From Solen grandis (taxonomy: Eukaryota > Mollusca > Bivalvia > Adapedonta > Solenidae), in assembly GCA_021229015.1 (NCBI GenBank), contig CM037781.1, positions 33,896,759-33,960,758 of the forward strand: 64,000 nucleotides of DNA, read 5' to 3'. How positions within the stretch are numbered: the stretch's first letter is position 1; each line of letters begins with the position of its first letter. The position numbers were made by a program, and so were the translations under genes. Shown here in pieces: positions 39,201-49,603 of this stretch. A model generated the notes under the pieces. That model was not told the DNA's origin. It did not search any database and saw only the letters and a list, made by a program, of their open reading frames with translations.

Positions 39201-42200
39201 TTTCTGTTTACATGGTTAGTATAAGTTCAGTGATCAAACTAATGTCTTTGTCGATTATTTTGGATTTTGATATTTGATCTGTTGCATTTTGTCTCATTTT
39301 CTCACTGCCTTTCTTAGTCTCAACTAACTTCACGGGTTATTTCAACTCTTTGAAATCTACAGAATTTTTGTTTGCAATCAGCCCCTAGACTCAACAGTTC
39401 ATTTGTGGCATTAATGATGCGGCTCTACGAGCATTTTACTATCGTGCTCCCTCTCGAAGATCACAATATGCCCATCCTAAATGTCTTCTCTTCAGGGTAT
39501 TTGTTGCGGAAAAAAAATCGTTTGGCATATGAGCATGAAAATTCCAGGATTTCCAATTGGTAGGGGGAACGACGTTAGCGATGCAGTGGAACCCCATAAA
39601 GATGGGACTCGTTATGCAAAAATGGTCATAAACATGCCCACAATGCTTCCTAGCGAAATCACCGCAGACGGGGCTCATACTGTGAGGGACTATTTGTAAT
39701 TACCGCGTTCATGCCGAGACGGGATCGTCATTTGCTGCCTCGTTTATTGTTCTGAAGAATCATCTAAGTAAAAGATAAAAACGCCGGCATCGCCGGAGCT
39801 ATCATCAAAGATATTCATGCAGCTCGGGAAAAGGCGCCCAATAAATAAAACAGACTGACAAACCGGGCTGGAATAAAACTAAACGCATATCTGCTCAATA
39901 TCTAGAAGTTCTCTCGTAGACGCTTGCAATACATCACTTACAGCGTCTGAGAGATCGGTAACAAGTGTTCAAAATGTTGTGTCATTTTGACGTCAAACAA
40001 ACAAACTCATTCTTCTGCAGATTTAATGATGAGAAAAAGGACTTTGCTTTTTTTAAAATAAAATATATCTTTTCTGTCAATTTGATTAAGAAACAACTTT
40101 AATCTCCTTATCAACGATTCCGTTGTTGCACCAGTACTTTGCCCTGAAAAGATCATGACCCCCCTCCTTCCAGCAGGTTTTGAACCCACTGCCTTTAGAA
40201 CCGCTGAAAACATGTACGCTACTACCCGACCACGGCGCCCGTTTATGTTTTATGATTATTGTCATTGTTATTATTATTTGCATCAGTAATTATCATCATT
40301 ATTATCATCATAACCATCATTATAATTCACTAACTACCACATGCAGGATTTAAGCTACTTACTGTAGATCCATAACAGAAAATCTTTGGAATGTACAGTA
40401 ATCGAAGAAAGAACTCGCTCTAAGGAAATTCTGATTTATATCTGGTCTGCGAGCGCCCACTTTCTATTCTTTACGCCAGCCTTTCTGCGCAGCTCAGATA
40501 CAGATATGTAATAGTGCAATACAAATAGTAACCAAACAGGTTTTCTACCGTTCTGTTGTTATCTGCCCTGCCATCGCCCATTAACACTGCGGGCTGTTAA
40601 AATCTCATCAACTTCCAAATAAATCTCGGCTTATAGGAACTTCTAACGTTTTGTTACGTCGATTCCTTTCGATAATCGGGTTTCTGGGAAATGTTTTTTT
40701 AATTGATGGAAGCTCTTTGAATTTCATATGTGAACGAAATATTAATAGTCGGGGAGAATGACGGACCTGGTCCCGTCCTCAGTAAGCGCGCGCGATTGCT
40801 TTAGCAGACGACGTTTTTGCATTTTCATGCTTAGATCTAAAAGGAATAGAAATTTCCATTTTTTATCAAAGGTTCCTGTTTTGTAGCTAAACGACACGTT
40901 AAAGACATGTGATTAATGATCGGTGTACTTTATGATGCACATATAGATTATTAGTGCCTCTGTTAGACTTTGCAGTAAGATTATCATCAACAGCAGCATT
41001 AGTAACTTGAGTGTTATCAAGAGAAATCCATCGCAGATTGCAAATCGTTTGCAAATATTTTTCGCCAATATTACTTTTCACAGTTTTCAGAAATCCCAAC
41101 TAGATGACTTGACAATCTCTCACACAGGATTTCTGATATATGTTCAGTATACAGATTAACGCATTTATCGCGCATCGATTTTGCACATCCGGTTTGCATA
41201 CAAGCAGACGAACTGGTAACATACTGCAGTCTGTACTGGGGGCATAAATCAAGTTTACGGTCTCCCTCCAGTAAATTATGAGATTACTTCATCATAAAGC
41301 GCTGACACTAGTAAATAAGGCTTCTTGTTTTTTGCCGCTCCGATGGAGCCAATGGGTAATGGCGGCCTCCAACTTGTCTGAGTGCACCGCAAAACAGCGC
41401 GGACCTAGTAGCGGGCTCGCAAAATGTACAACAAATAATCAGTAACGAGCACTTGAGAAAAAACGATAGTTTTATTGCTTGTGTATAACGGGCGAGACAA
41501 ATTGTCCATCTAGACAAAAAACTAGGGACCAGTCGATTCTGCTGGGCGTGAAAGGAACGAAATTGGCTTTTTTTTTTACACGAACATTCGTATTTACCCC
41601 CTCTGTATATTTATTTTTCGTTGTTTTTAGATAGATATTTTAGCGGTGTATACGTGTTTACTAGGCATGTAATATGGTGTGATGACTGCGTCTGATAGAA
41701 GATAAGTCGCCCAGTCGTCTGCCAACACCACCGCCATAAACACAAGACAATCTAGCTCCCACGTCATCAATTTCGTACAATTGTTTCTTCATTATTTTTT
41801 TACATCATCTCTCTTTTCCCTTCTCTCTTTCGTTTTCTCTACATCGTCTTCATCATCATCATCATCTTCAGTATGGACATACTTCGATAGTTCACATGTT
41901 TATTTCTGTCATTTTAGATAAAGCTAGATATCAGACGCTAATAAACTTTCAGTTAATTTAGGTTTATTTCCGTTACCAGTCCGGCCCCGGGTGGTTCCAA
42001 GAAAAACCATATGTCCCGCTAATTAGTTTTATTATTGTGACTAAATTGTTTTTAATTTATTTCCGTTCCCTTCTAGTTCGAGCCTGGCGCAGGCGAACTA
42101 CTTGCAGCAGACGAGCAGAATCCAGAAGTCGGCTGCTACTTCACGCGCTAATTGACTCGCATTAACCCAGCCCACACTGCTAATTATAACCGCCAAATTC

Positions 42201-43033
42201 AATATACTTCTCATTGTGGGGCTTGTTTTTAGAAGTCTCTCATAGACCATCCGCCATTTCTATTTATGAATTCTAGGAGAATCGCCCAGGTCATAATTGG
42301 ACTATATTTATCATATGTACACAACGACACGCGCGGGAGAACTCCGTCTCACGCGGCGCCATGGTGCTCTACTGCAATCCAGTCAGTCATTTTTAAAATG
42401 ACAAAGCCAAAGATTAAATCTAGAATAGCATCGTCTCGGATCAAATTGTGCAATTAAAATGGATCATTGAGGGAAATCATTCCTGACCCCGATACTGAAA
42501 TAAATTGTTTCCTCGAATTTTCTGCTGCAGTGAAACGCCCGTATTCGATACAGTATCTTGTATGTTCAATAGAATGTTAAATAATTAAACTACATCCCCA
42601 TTAGTGTAATGGATTTGAATTTGCTTTTTATTTAACGATAGAAAATAAAAGAAAATGAGGATCTTCCGTGTCTGTAATATCGGAAAAAATCAATTTTACT
42701 CGGAATATAATAGAAAATTTATAAAGTACATGTTACAAAAGCGAACAAATGAGATGAGCATAGGTTTTTGTTTTCATTAAATTATTATGTTACTCTCCCG
42801 TCACTGCATGATGGTGTCAGCATTATTTCAACAAAAAAGAAGGCAAAAAAACTAAAACAACAAACACCTCCACTGAAGATACAACAACAACAACAATTAC
42901 AAAGCAAAGGAAAAAAAAGAGGGAAAATCCAAATAAGTAAATAGGTCATACTTGTCATACAGATTAATTATGCTCATATACCCACATAGTGAGCAGTACT
43001 ACATGTATTTCGTTATGAATTAATAAAAATTAT

Positions 43034-43064
<31 letters not shown>

Positions 43065-46000
43065 ATATGCTCTTTGATTTTAGTTGTCACAATACGTATA
43101 CCAATTATCAAGTCAATCATGCATTTGATTTTAGTAGTTTTATTTTGTTTATCTTTTTAACTCCCCAATGTTCAATTTTTTTTTTTTCACTTTCAGGTGA
43201 AATTCGATGCTACTGTAACGAGGCTGGTTGCGTTACCACGGGTTACATGTGCAAATCCCAGCTTGGCATGTGTTACTCTCTCGTTAAGTACAAGGAAGGA
43301 ACCCTCGAGTCCAAACAGACGCTCGTGCATGGATGCGCGGACACTCTGCAGCGCGAGCCGAGGATACGTACGTGCGCGGGGCAAGGCATCGAGGCGAACG
43401 ACGCCGAGTTGAAGGAGAACGCCACTGACATTCGCGGCGACGGAAACGCGATAGAAGTCGTGGAGACTGTTTTAATACAGGACTCCGGAAGTTCACTGGA
43501 TGTGAACTCTAACAATGTGGACCCCAAAGAACCTGTGTTAAAATGCTGCACGCAGGATATGTGCAATTACAAGGACAGCATGGAAATAAGCGTCATCATC
43601 GATACCAACACACAGCTAGGTACGTAGTGGGGTGACAAAAGTCCCAAAATGACTGATATACTTAAATAACGATGAAAGTCCCAAAAAGGACTTATATACT
43701 TACTCAAGTCCTCAGGTGGCTGAGATATTGATTAAATTTCCCAAAATGTCATTTCAAAGTTAACTCAATTCATAAATATTGGTGCCAGGAATTTGAGTCA
43801 CGTGACTCACTGTGCACCGCCGACTGTTCCATAGGGATTCAACAATAGAAAAAGATGCCTTTCATCACCGCTCACGTGATCCAAATTTTAATTAATCCAA
43901 AAGATTTTTTTTTCATGTAAGACTTCCATTTTTTCCACAAAAAAGTATTTTCAAAAGCATCGACATACGAGTTGAAATAAAAAAAAATCATCATTTAGAT
44001 CAGGGTTGACGGATTCAAGTTCCCCCCCCCCCCCAAAAAAAAAAAAAATGAATGAATAAAATTACATTCAACAGTTTATTTGAATACAAGGAGCAGAAAG
44101 GATTTAAGAAGATTCGCTTTTAAGATAAAAAGCGTCTCACAGTCTTAAACATCACGTTTCTTTTTCTTTCTTGTTTTCTTTGAACAAAAAAGATAAGAAA
44201 AAACCATCAAAGTTTTTAATGTTGAAAAAATGAAAATTAGCTAATTGTTTTGAATGCATATGCTCTGTATTTGCAGAAAGCATAACATAATGTAAAGGTT
44301 TTCGAGGCTGGAATCTGTTATAGATGTATCGCACAAATGGCGTCAGAAAAATCATGATAAATTTTCCTAGGGCTATGACTTCAAAAGACCCGTTTTTTTA
44401 CTTTGGAAATATATTAAGTCAATTTTTCGTTTGATGAATATGAATTGCGTAGATGCGTCTGCTGGATTTTTGCTGTCTTTACTGAAGCGGAAAATGACTG
44501 GAACAAAAGTCGTCTGCTACAAGAGACGTGGAGAAATGCACGCGGGGGAGAAATTATACTTATCCCATGGAAACCGAGAGAAGAACGTGGAGCTTGAACT
44601 ACAACTTAAAACTTATCAGTTTATTAAATCTAAAGTCTTTTGATTCAAAGCCAAATATCGGATGAATATTTATGAAACCATAAACTTCAGGGCCGAAAAC
44701 CAAATTTCACGTCTGGTCGACTTCTGAAGCAATTCGTTCCCGATTACATGTATAAGTTATTGTCAGGTTGTCATAGGACGGTAAAATATGGCGGTCCGTC
44801 TATCCTGTTAAGCATCTAATTGAGAAAACAGTTCAGCCCAATCCCATATGATTCTGGGACATAAAGATCATAAGTTTGACATTGAAGACAATATTATGCA
44901 AAGATGTAAGATTTTAAATTGTCCATGTAGATAATCGTCATTCAAAGGATATAAATATAAATCATTTCCAAAGCAAGTGCGGGTATAATTTGATAAGAAT
45001 GCAAAATACGCGCGTCAGAATTCCTGACGAACCACATGCCTGATTAGATTTTATTGGAATAATCTTTTCCTTGAAGACAACATAGTTTCTTATTTGACTT
45101 AATCACCAGTTTCTTGCAACGGATATTTTATTTTAAGAAATATTATATGGAGTTGTATTAAAAGTTAAAAATGAAAAGTTAATAGACCATTTCACTAGAG
45201 AATCGGCAATGCCCGGTATAACTCGCTGATTTAAATTGACCAATCCGTGATTAGGGAAACATCTCAAATGATTGTTTATTTCCCAGAAGTAGTTTAGGTG
45301 TTCGCTGATTTCCGTAGATTTACGTCTCATTTCGGTGTGAAATGGTATTTTAACTAGAATGTTTTTAATACTATCGACATTTGCCTATTTCTTTAAATAA
45401 ATCTTCATTGATCGTTGGTCTAGCAGTCATTTATGGGTAGATTAAAAACATCAGAACACCGTCTCAGATTTTACTCTCAAATTTGACCAAATCTCGAAAG
45501 GTCACGGATCGATTTCGAGACTCGGTTCAAGTCTACCACTTAAAATACTTTTATCAGTCCAATAATTTAATGTTGAAGAAAATATAAACACGCAAACAAA
45601 CGTCTGCATGTCGAGTCGTCTGCTTGAACCGCCAAACCCAACCAAAAATCCATTAAGTTTAGAGAGATATAGCGAGGACGTGATCTTGATTTATAAGTTC
45701 AAAGCAGGTATTTATCAATGTTGACGTCCCGCAGCAATTAGGAAAGTGCTACAATATTTGCCCAAATCATTCACTTCTCATCATATGGCCATAAAGTAAA
45801 TTTCTGACTCAATCTTTCCCTTGATACTGCGGTATGCGCTGATAAGGGCGTTTGTGTAGGGATCACCGGGTCAAGGGAGATAATTCCGTCTTGTTTAACT
45901 CTTCAAACTGAAAGGAGGAAAATGTCCAAAGACGTTGCGGTATTTGCAGTTGTTTGAATGCACATACAGACGTTGGACAGAGGGAAACAACAATAAACAC

Positions 46001-49000
46001 GGATGAAAGGGACTCTTTACATATAAAGATGGGCGTATAAGAACATCAAAACAGGATAACTGTCCCCCTTCCATCTCCTGCTTTTATCTAGAGCGTTAGT
46101 CACACGGGTTCCGGATGTTTATGACATGTTGTGCCTCGGTGCTGGCTGTGCTATATTTAGACATATTTTTATTGTATATATTTGTCTCATTAGATACCTC
46201 CGTTCAAAGGGCAACTCCATATAAAGGCTAGTTATCCAATAAATTGATCGCAGGATCGGTCTATCATGGAACGTTACCGCTCAGTAACGATTTTTTTCTC
46301 AGATATTTATGAATTTATGTGAACGTCGCGGTACATTTGACAGTAATTAAATAATGTATATAAAAATATATCTACTTGAAAAAAGGACAGACAGTTTCCA
46401 GATATGCGCCGGTATGCCAATTCAGTTTGCTTCCCCAGGTTTCTGCTTGCTCTCCGCTGAGTCTCGTTTTACGTCAACTATGCTGAACACAAACTCTAGA
46501 CAATGGCGTCTTTTGTACGACCTGAGACATGGACAAACAATATAAATTGCCAGTAAATGGGTAATAATCTGTGCTGAAAAGAAATCTGGCTTCTTGTATT
46601 TCATAATGAATCATTTTTCAAATCAACGGCTTCGCGCTTGACGCATACATTGTAGACCTCGTGTGGAGATTGAAATGCGATACTTTCCTACGTTGGGATA
46701 TTTTAGTCTCCTACAACTGTCGAAGGAGACAAGTCGTATACAGACTGACGCTTTACGAAAAAAAATATGACAATTATTGCTAAAAAATAATTCATGAACA
46801 TATTTGGAGCTTCAAATTTGACATTTTGCTTGAATCCAGTCGAATTAACTATATACGATATTGCATTTACACGATCTAAATAATATTCAATTGAATCGAC
46901 GAGGAGAGCTGAAACGCGGAAAATTGACTGTAATCATTTAAAATTACTGAAGGCATATTTTATCGACACCATTAAGTTAATTTGCCTACAGAAACTCGTT
47001 GTAGGAAAAAAGAGAGAGGAAAACGTAGCTGTCAAAGGAGACTCCGAGATAATATGATGTCGAGTGACAAAGCGGTTTTGTATTTAGATGGTTTTCCCTT
47101 CGACCACTGACAAAATGCTTTCATATTCATATTAATGGAAAACGAATTCATCATTGCCGCCGGTTAAGTTTTCGTTTAATAAGTTCTGGTCGTAAATGGG
47201 TTTTAAATGATTCCTCGTCAAGCTGATGGCTACTGGTATATCTAATGTGACTCCACTTATTTAAATATGTACTGTATACATACGCGACCTAGACGCATCT
47301 ATCTCACTTTTTATATTGTCTTGGTATAACTCAGTTTATATCGTGTTAGCTAAATTGTTTCTACTCTCGTTGCATTCAAATTACCTTATTAAAAAAGACA
47401 AGGTGCTATCTGGGACCCATGCAAGAAGGATGCCACTGGTTTTAATGTACAGACGGACCACGGATATGCGAAACGTCGGCCATAATTAAAACGACAATTA
47501 TTCATGCTAAAGTCACAGGGGAAAATTACGAACGTTCGCGTTTAACATTATCTTAATATGTAGAATTAGTGGCGCGACAAAATGGCGGCTCTCTCGCAGA
47601 CGTGATTTCGGAAATTCAAATTACTAAGCAAAGCGTTTCCCGAGAAGCGTCGGTTTGAACGTTATCGTCTAATTTCTTGCCATTTGGTGGATTTTTTGCG
47701 AAAGATCCCGGCTCATGTTGGCACTTAGGTCCCAGGGAATATAATTGTAATACATCAAATTAGAAACGTTATGTCCAGTGAAAAGAGATTGGATCTGAGA
47801 GCAGGGAAGACTTTGTTTTTTTTTTACCAGGATCCTAGTCGGCTTTTTATCGTGAAATGCCACACCACGTTACTTTAAGTCTCTCTCGCAAATCACTTTC
47901 AGGATTAAAAGAAAACTATTTCTGGGTAACCCATCTTTAGCGTCGACTCGTTCTAAGCCGTATATATATATATACTATCGTCCATTGAAAGCCAGAAGGG
48001 GCTATCAGTCTTCTTTTTACATATGCTGATAGCCCCTTCTGGCTTTCAATGGACGATATATTATATTATATTATATTATATTATATTATATTATATTATA
48101 TTTTATGACTTTTAATTCGCGCATGCCTTTGTTTAGCAACAACCTTTGTAAAGAGGCCATTTTTATGTAAGTCATATACTGGGTCGCTAAAACAAGTTAA
48201 GCTGTAATCTGTCCTTGGTTTCTGTCGATTGTCTTGACACGTTCACTCGTACTCGCTTTAACGAATATACAGAAAAGTAGATTAAGATCGTAAAATAAAG
48301 AAAATAACCTTTTTAGTACCTGTGGCGACATATTGACAGCTTCACTCCAGGATGTTTAATTTACGTCAAATTTAATAGTAGAAGCCGGCTTGAGAGTCCT
48401 CAATTCTCGTTTAATACACTATGAATTTTCCTGTCATTACATGGCTTCAAATTGCTTTCTGACAGCACAAGAATTCCCGGGAGATAACCGGTATCCAAAC
48501 AAAGTTTGCTATCTTCACGAAAAAGATTGAAAGACAGACGTTTAATCCGGCATGATTAGATTTAATGCAAAGCGCGAAGCTGGGATATATTTTGATAATC
48601 GCGAAGTGCTCGCCGTCTGATGACGCCCATATATTTGAACCCGATTTTTTTAAATGTACATGCTTCAACGAATTTGGATTCTATGCGCATAGAGATTAAT
48701 TTGAAATTTGTTCATTGTTTAAATCCGTTATCTAATGAAGACATATGTTGACTGACTGACTGACTGACTGACTGAAGGAAGGACATTTTAGAATTGTTTA
48801 TTGTGCTCTATTAATATTTAGAAAGGGGAGAGAGTACATTGCCATATAGTCATACTAACGTTTCTGTGTGAGACATTGACACATTAATCGTTTATTATTT
48901 GATAGATGCCCGATACAAAGAGGTACATAAATTATGCTCTATATTCTCTCTATTTTCAGTCAATGAAGGCGTGACCTCCAAACGGACTAATGATGGCCAC

Positions 49001-49603
49001 AAACCCCAGAAGGACCTCTGGTTCAAGGCCGCCGTCATCGCAGTGCCCATTGCAGGCGGATTCATCTTAATTCTCCTCGTGTTGCTTGCAGTGCGCATGC
49101 TCAGAACTGATTCCCGGCAACACCGGCGCTTGATTCAAATCCGTCGCGAGCGGAGTCTCACGAAAGCTCAACTTTACGTCACAGATCATTTTATCGATAA
49201 AGACAAACATCCTCCGTGTGATAATCATAGTCATGCACAACATAGTCAGCAAAGTCATAACTCAGTTCACAGTCAGCCCCCTAGTGCGGGTCATAGTTCA
49301 TCACGTGACAATAAAGGAAGTGGCCATTCGCACAGACATTCGAACGGTCACCACCACCACCACCATCATCACCATCACCACAGTAAACGAGGTCATCCGA
49401 AAGTGACCACGTGTAAGAATGGTCACACGTATGAACAAATTGTGTCGCCAAATAGTGACGGAAGTGTTAGTAACCCTGATCAGACATGCGCAGTTAATAA
49501 TAATAACAACAATTCTTTAAATAGTGCACATAACCGAACTTCACCTTTTCCATCTGTGATCGTTTGGGGACAACCGAAAACCGACATAGCTGCGGTTGTG
49601 TAG
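18239..49603 (+). CDS. BAMBI: BAMBI-like TGF-beta/BMP pseudoreceptor (gene span, three coding exons)
   Basis: The spliced CDS joins 18239-18299, 43197-43619 and 48960-49603 (1128 nt, 375 aa). All splice sites are GT/AG and both junctions are phase 1. Residues 1-21 form a signal peptide. Residues 22-143 are a ten-cysteine ectodomain starting GEIRCYC and ending in CCTQDMCNY. Residues 185-206 are a transmembrane helix preceded by LWFKAAVIAVPIAGG. Residues 207-375 are cytoplasmic and contain no kinase domain. These segments are near-identical to vertebrate BAMBI as I recall it. BAMBI proteins resemble type I receptors outside the cell but lack the kinase, and they dampen BMP, activin and TGF-beta signalling as decoys. 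The protein is longer than vertebrate BAMBI (about 260 aa) because of an acidic ectodomain insertion and a histidine-rich tail. No other gene is recognised nearby. Confidence 0.95.
19119..19142. repeat. Poly-G tract (24 G)
   Basis: An uninterrupted G24 run preceded by GGGAA, 0.8 kb inside intron 1. It could form a G-quadruplex in DNA or in the nascent RNA. Confidence 0.95.
19283..19345. repeat. AAT/ATT-rich stretch
   Basis: Imperfect AAT/ATT trinucleotides. Confidence 0.7.
20735..20830. repeat. ATC/ACT-rich imperfect repeat
   Basis: Repeated ATCATC and ACTACTACTACC words in intron 1. Confidence 0.65.
24024..24031. promoter_or_regulatory. Palindromic Smad-box GTCTAGAC
   Basis: An exact copy of the eight-base palindromic Smad-binding element in intron 1. 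A given 8-mer of this composition is expected about once in a window this size, so the match may be chance. It is recorded because BAMBI is a feedback target of Smad signalling. Confidence 0.25.
25318..25451. mobile_element. Small MITE with AAAGTC ends
   Basis: The left end AAAGTCCCTGTAGTGGTTCC and the inverse of the right end (AAAGTCAAGTCACTGTGGTTCC) are inverted repeats of about 25 bp with one small indel. Length 134 bp. It lies 43 bp from the next MITE. The superfamily is not determined. Confidence 0.7.
25495..25660 (+). mobile_element. MITE, AAGGTAATCC family, copy 2
   Basis: Starts AAGGTAATCTCCATGATTAA and ends GGCTGGATGACCTT. It shares TCCTTCAAATGCTTAA and GATCACTTGATGGACCATGA with the other copies. 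It is shorter internally. Confidence 0.78.
28863..28904. repeat. Imperfect inverted repeat GTGCAGACCA ... TGGTCTGCAC
   Basis: Ten-base perfect arms around a 22-base spacer that itself contains GGTCAGACTGCAG. Possibly the worn centre of an old palindromic element. Confidence 0.55.
30961..30981. repeat. (TTG)n microsatellite
   Basis: Seven TTG units followed by T-rich DNA. Confidence 0.93.
32542..32565. repeat. Poly-A tract
   Basis: An A run of about 24 bases in intron 1. Confidence 0.95.
35392..35402. promoter_or_regulatory. Inverted Smad-like half-sites CGTCTTAGACG
   Basis: Two GTCT/AGAC half-sites face each other with a one-base spacer, forming an 11-bp palindrome inside the GCAGACG-rich part of intron 1. 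Binding is not shown. Confidence 0.2.
36367..36405. repeat. (TATG)n then (GAAA)n compound microsatellite
   Basis: About four TATG units followed by about five GAAA units. Confidence 0.9.
39087..39156 (+). repeat. Perfect 35-bp tandem duplication
   Basis: 39087-39121 and 39122-39156 are identical; the unit starts AAACAATCTTTTAAAATTTA. Identity implies a recent duplication. Confidence 0.95.
40115..40243 (-). mobile_element. tRNA-derived SINE remnant
   Basis: The minus strand reads GGGCGCCGTGGTCGGGTAGT (A-box region) and CAGTGGGTTCAAAACCTGC (B-box-like). It is the only SINE-like element recognised between 25.7 and 43 kb. Confidence 0.5.
43034..43064. repeat. C-run plus (CT)n microsatellite
   Basis: C9 followed by about 11 CT units, about 130 bp upstream of the exon 2 acceptor. 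Confidence 0.95.
43197..43619 (+). CDS. BAMBI: BAMBI exon 2: ten-cysteine TGF-beta-receptor-like ectodomain
   Basis: The acceptor is a T-rich tract followed by TTTCAG at 43191-43196; the donor GTACGT starts at 43620. The exon encodes residues 21-161. Cysteines are C25, C27, C32, C39, C46, C67, C80, C137, C138 and C143, the spacing of the three-finger ectodomain of BAMBI and TGF-beta type I receptors, including GYMCKS near the start and the closing CCxxxMCNY. One N-glycosylation sequon is visible (N95-A-T). Between C80 and C137 lie 56 residues, against about 17 in human BAMBI as I recall it; this stretch is strongly acidic. The exon is GC- and CpG-rich compared with its flanks. Reading past the donor meets TAG at 43625-43627, so an intron-retained message would end just after the ectodomain. 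Confidence 0.96.
44022..44048. repeat. Poly-C / poly-A
   Basis: C13 directly followed by A14 in intron 2. Confidence 0.95.
47976..48058. repeat. Perfect 33-bp inverted repeat (hairpin) with 17-nt loop
   Basis: The left arm 47976-48008 and right arm 48026-48058 are exact reverse complements over 33 bases; the loop is 48009-48025. The arms contain AGCCAGAAGGGGCTATCAG. A TA dinucleotide tract lies immediately left and a TTATA pentamer array immediately right. Arm identity implies a recent origin or active maintenance. It could be a snapback element, a compact MITE or the source of a short-hairpin transcript from intron 2; the sequence alone does not decide. Confidence 0.9.
48059..48104. repeat. 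(TTATA)n microsatellite
   Basis: About nine pentamer units directly abutting the right arm of the perfect hairpin. Confidence 0.95.
48749..48774. repeat. (TGAC)n microsatellite
   Basis: About six TGAC units, 190 bp before exon 3. Confidence 0.95.
48960..49603 (+). CDS. BAMBI: BAMBI exon 3: transmembrane helix and histidine-rich cytoplasmic tail
   Basis: The acceptor is a pyrimidine tract plus TTTTCAG ending at 48959; the stop TAG is at 49601-49603. The exon encodes residues 162-375. KDLWFKAAVIAVPIAGG (179-195) followed by an aliphatic helix and VRMLR matches the vertebrate BAMBI membrane segment almost residue for residue. The tail carries basic RLIQIRRERSLTKAQL (218-233), then a His/Ser-rich region with 24 His in residues 238-317, including an 11-His run (292-302). 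The run is followed by SKRGHPKV, which parallels the vertebrate HGHHSKKG motif. Six Asn follow at 341-346. The C-terminus (VIVWGQ...AAVV) shares a Trp-Gly and a final Val with the vertebrate tail. There is no kinase fold. The His run mixes CAC and CAT codons, so it is not a pure trinucleotide repeat. Confidence 0.96.

Larger units (their letters stand above)
18300..43196 (+). other. BAMBI: BAMBI intron 1 (24,897 bp)
   Basis: GT-AG intron with no open reading frame of recognisable homology. The first third (18300-25660) holds an ATC/AAT-rich stretch, a 24-G run and two MITEs at its 3' end. From 25661 to about 40110 I recognise no SINE and only a small degenerate inverted repeat plus simple repeats. 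One tRNA-derived remnant lies at 40115-40243. Thirteen GCAGACG/CGTCTGC words lie between 32489 and 42113. This makes the distal half the best candidate for a regulatory region. Confidence 0.85.
43620..48959 (+). other. BAMBI: BAMBI intron 2 (5,340 bp)
   Basis: GT-AG intron in phase 1. It has no convincing ORF. It contains poly-C/poly-A at 44022-44048, five GCAGACG-type words (44456 to 47602), a perfect 33-bp inverted repeat at 47976-48058 flanked by TA-rich microsatellites, and a TGAC tetranucleotide array at 48749-48774. No SINE was recognised. Confidence 0.9.
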
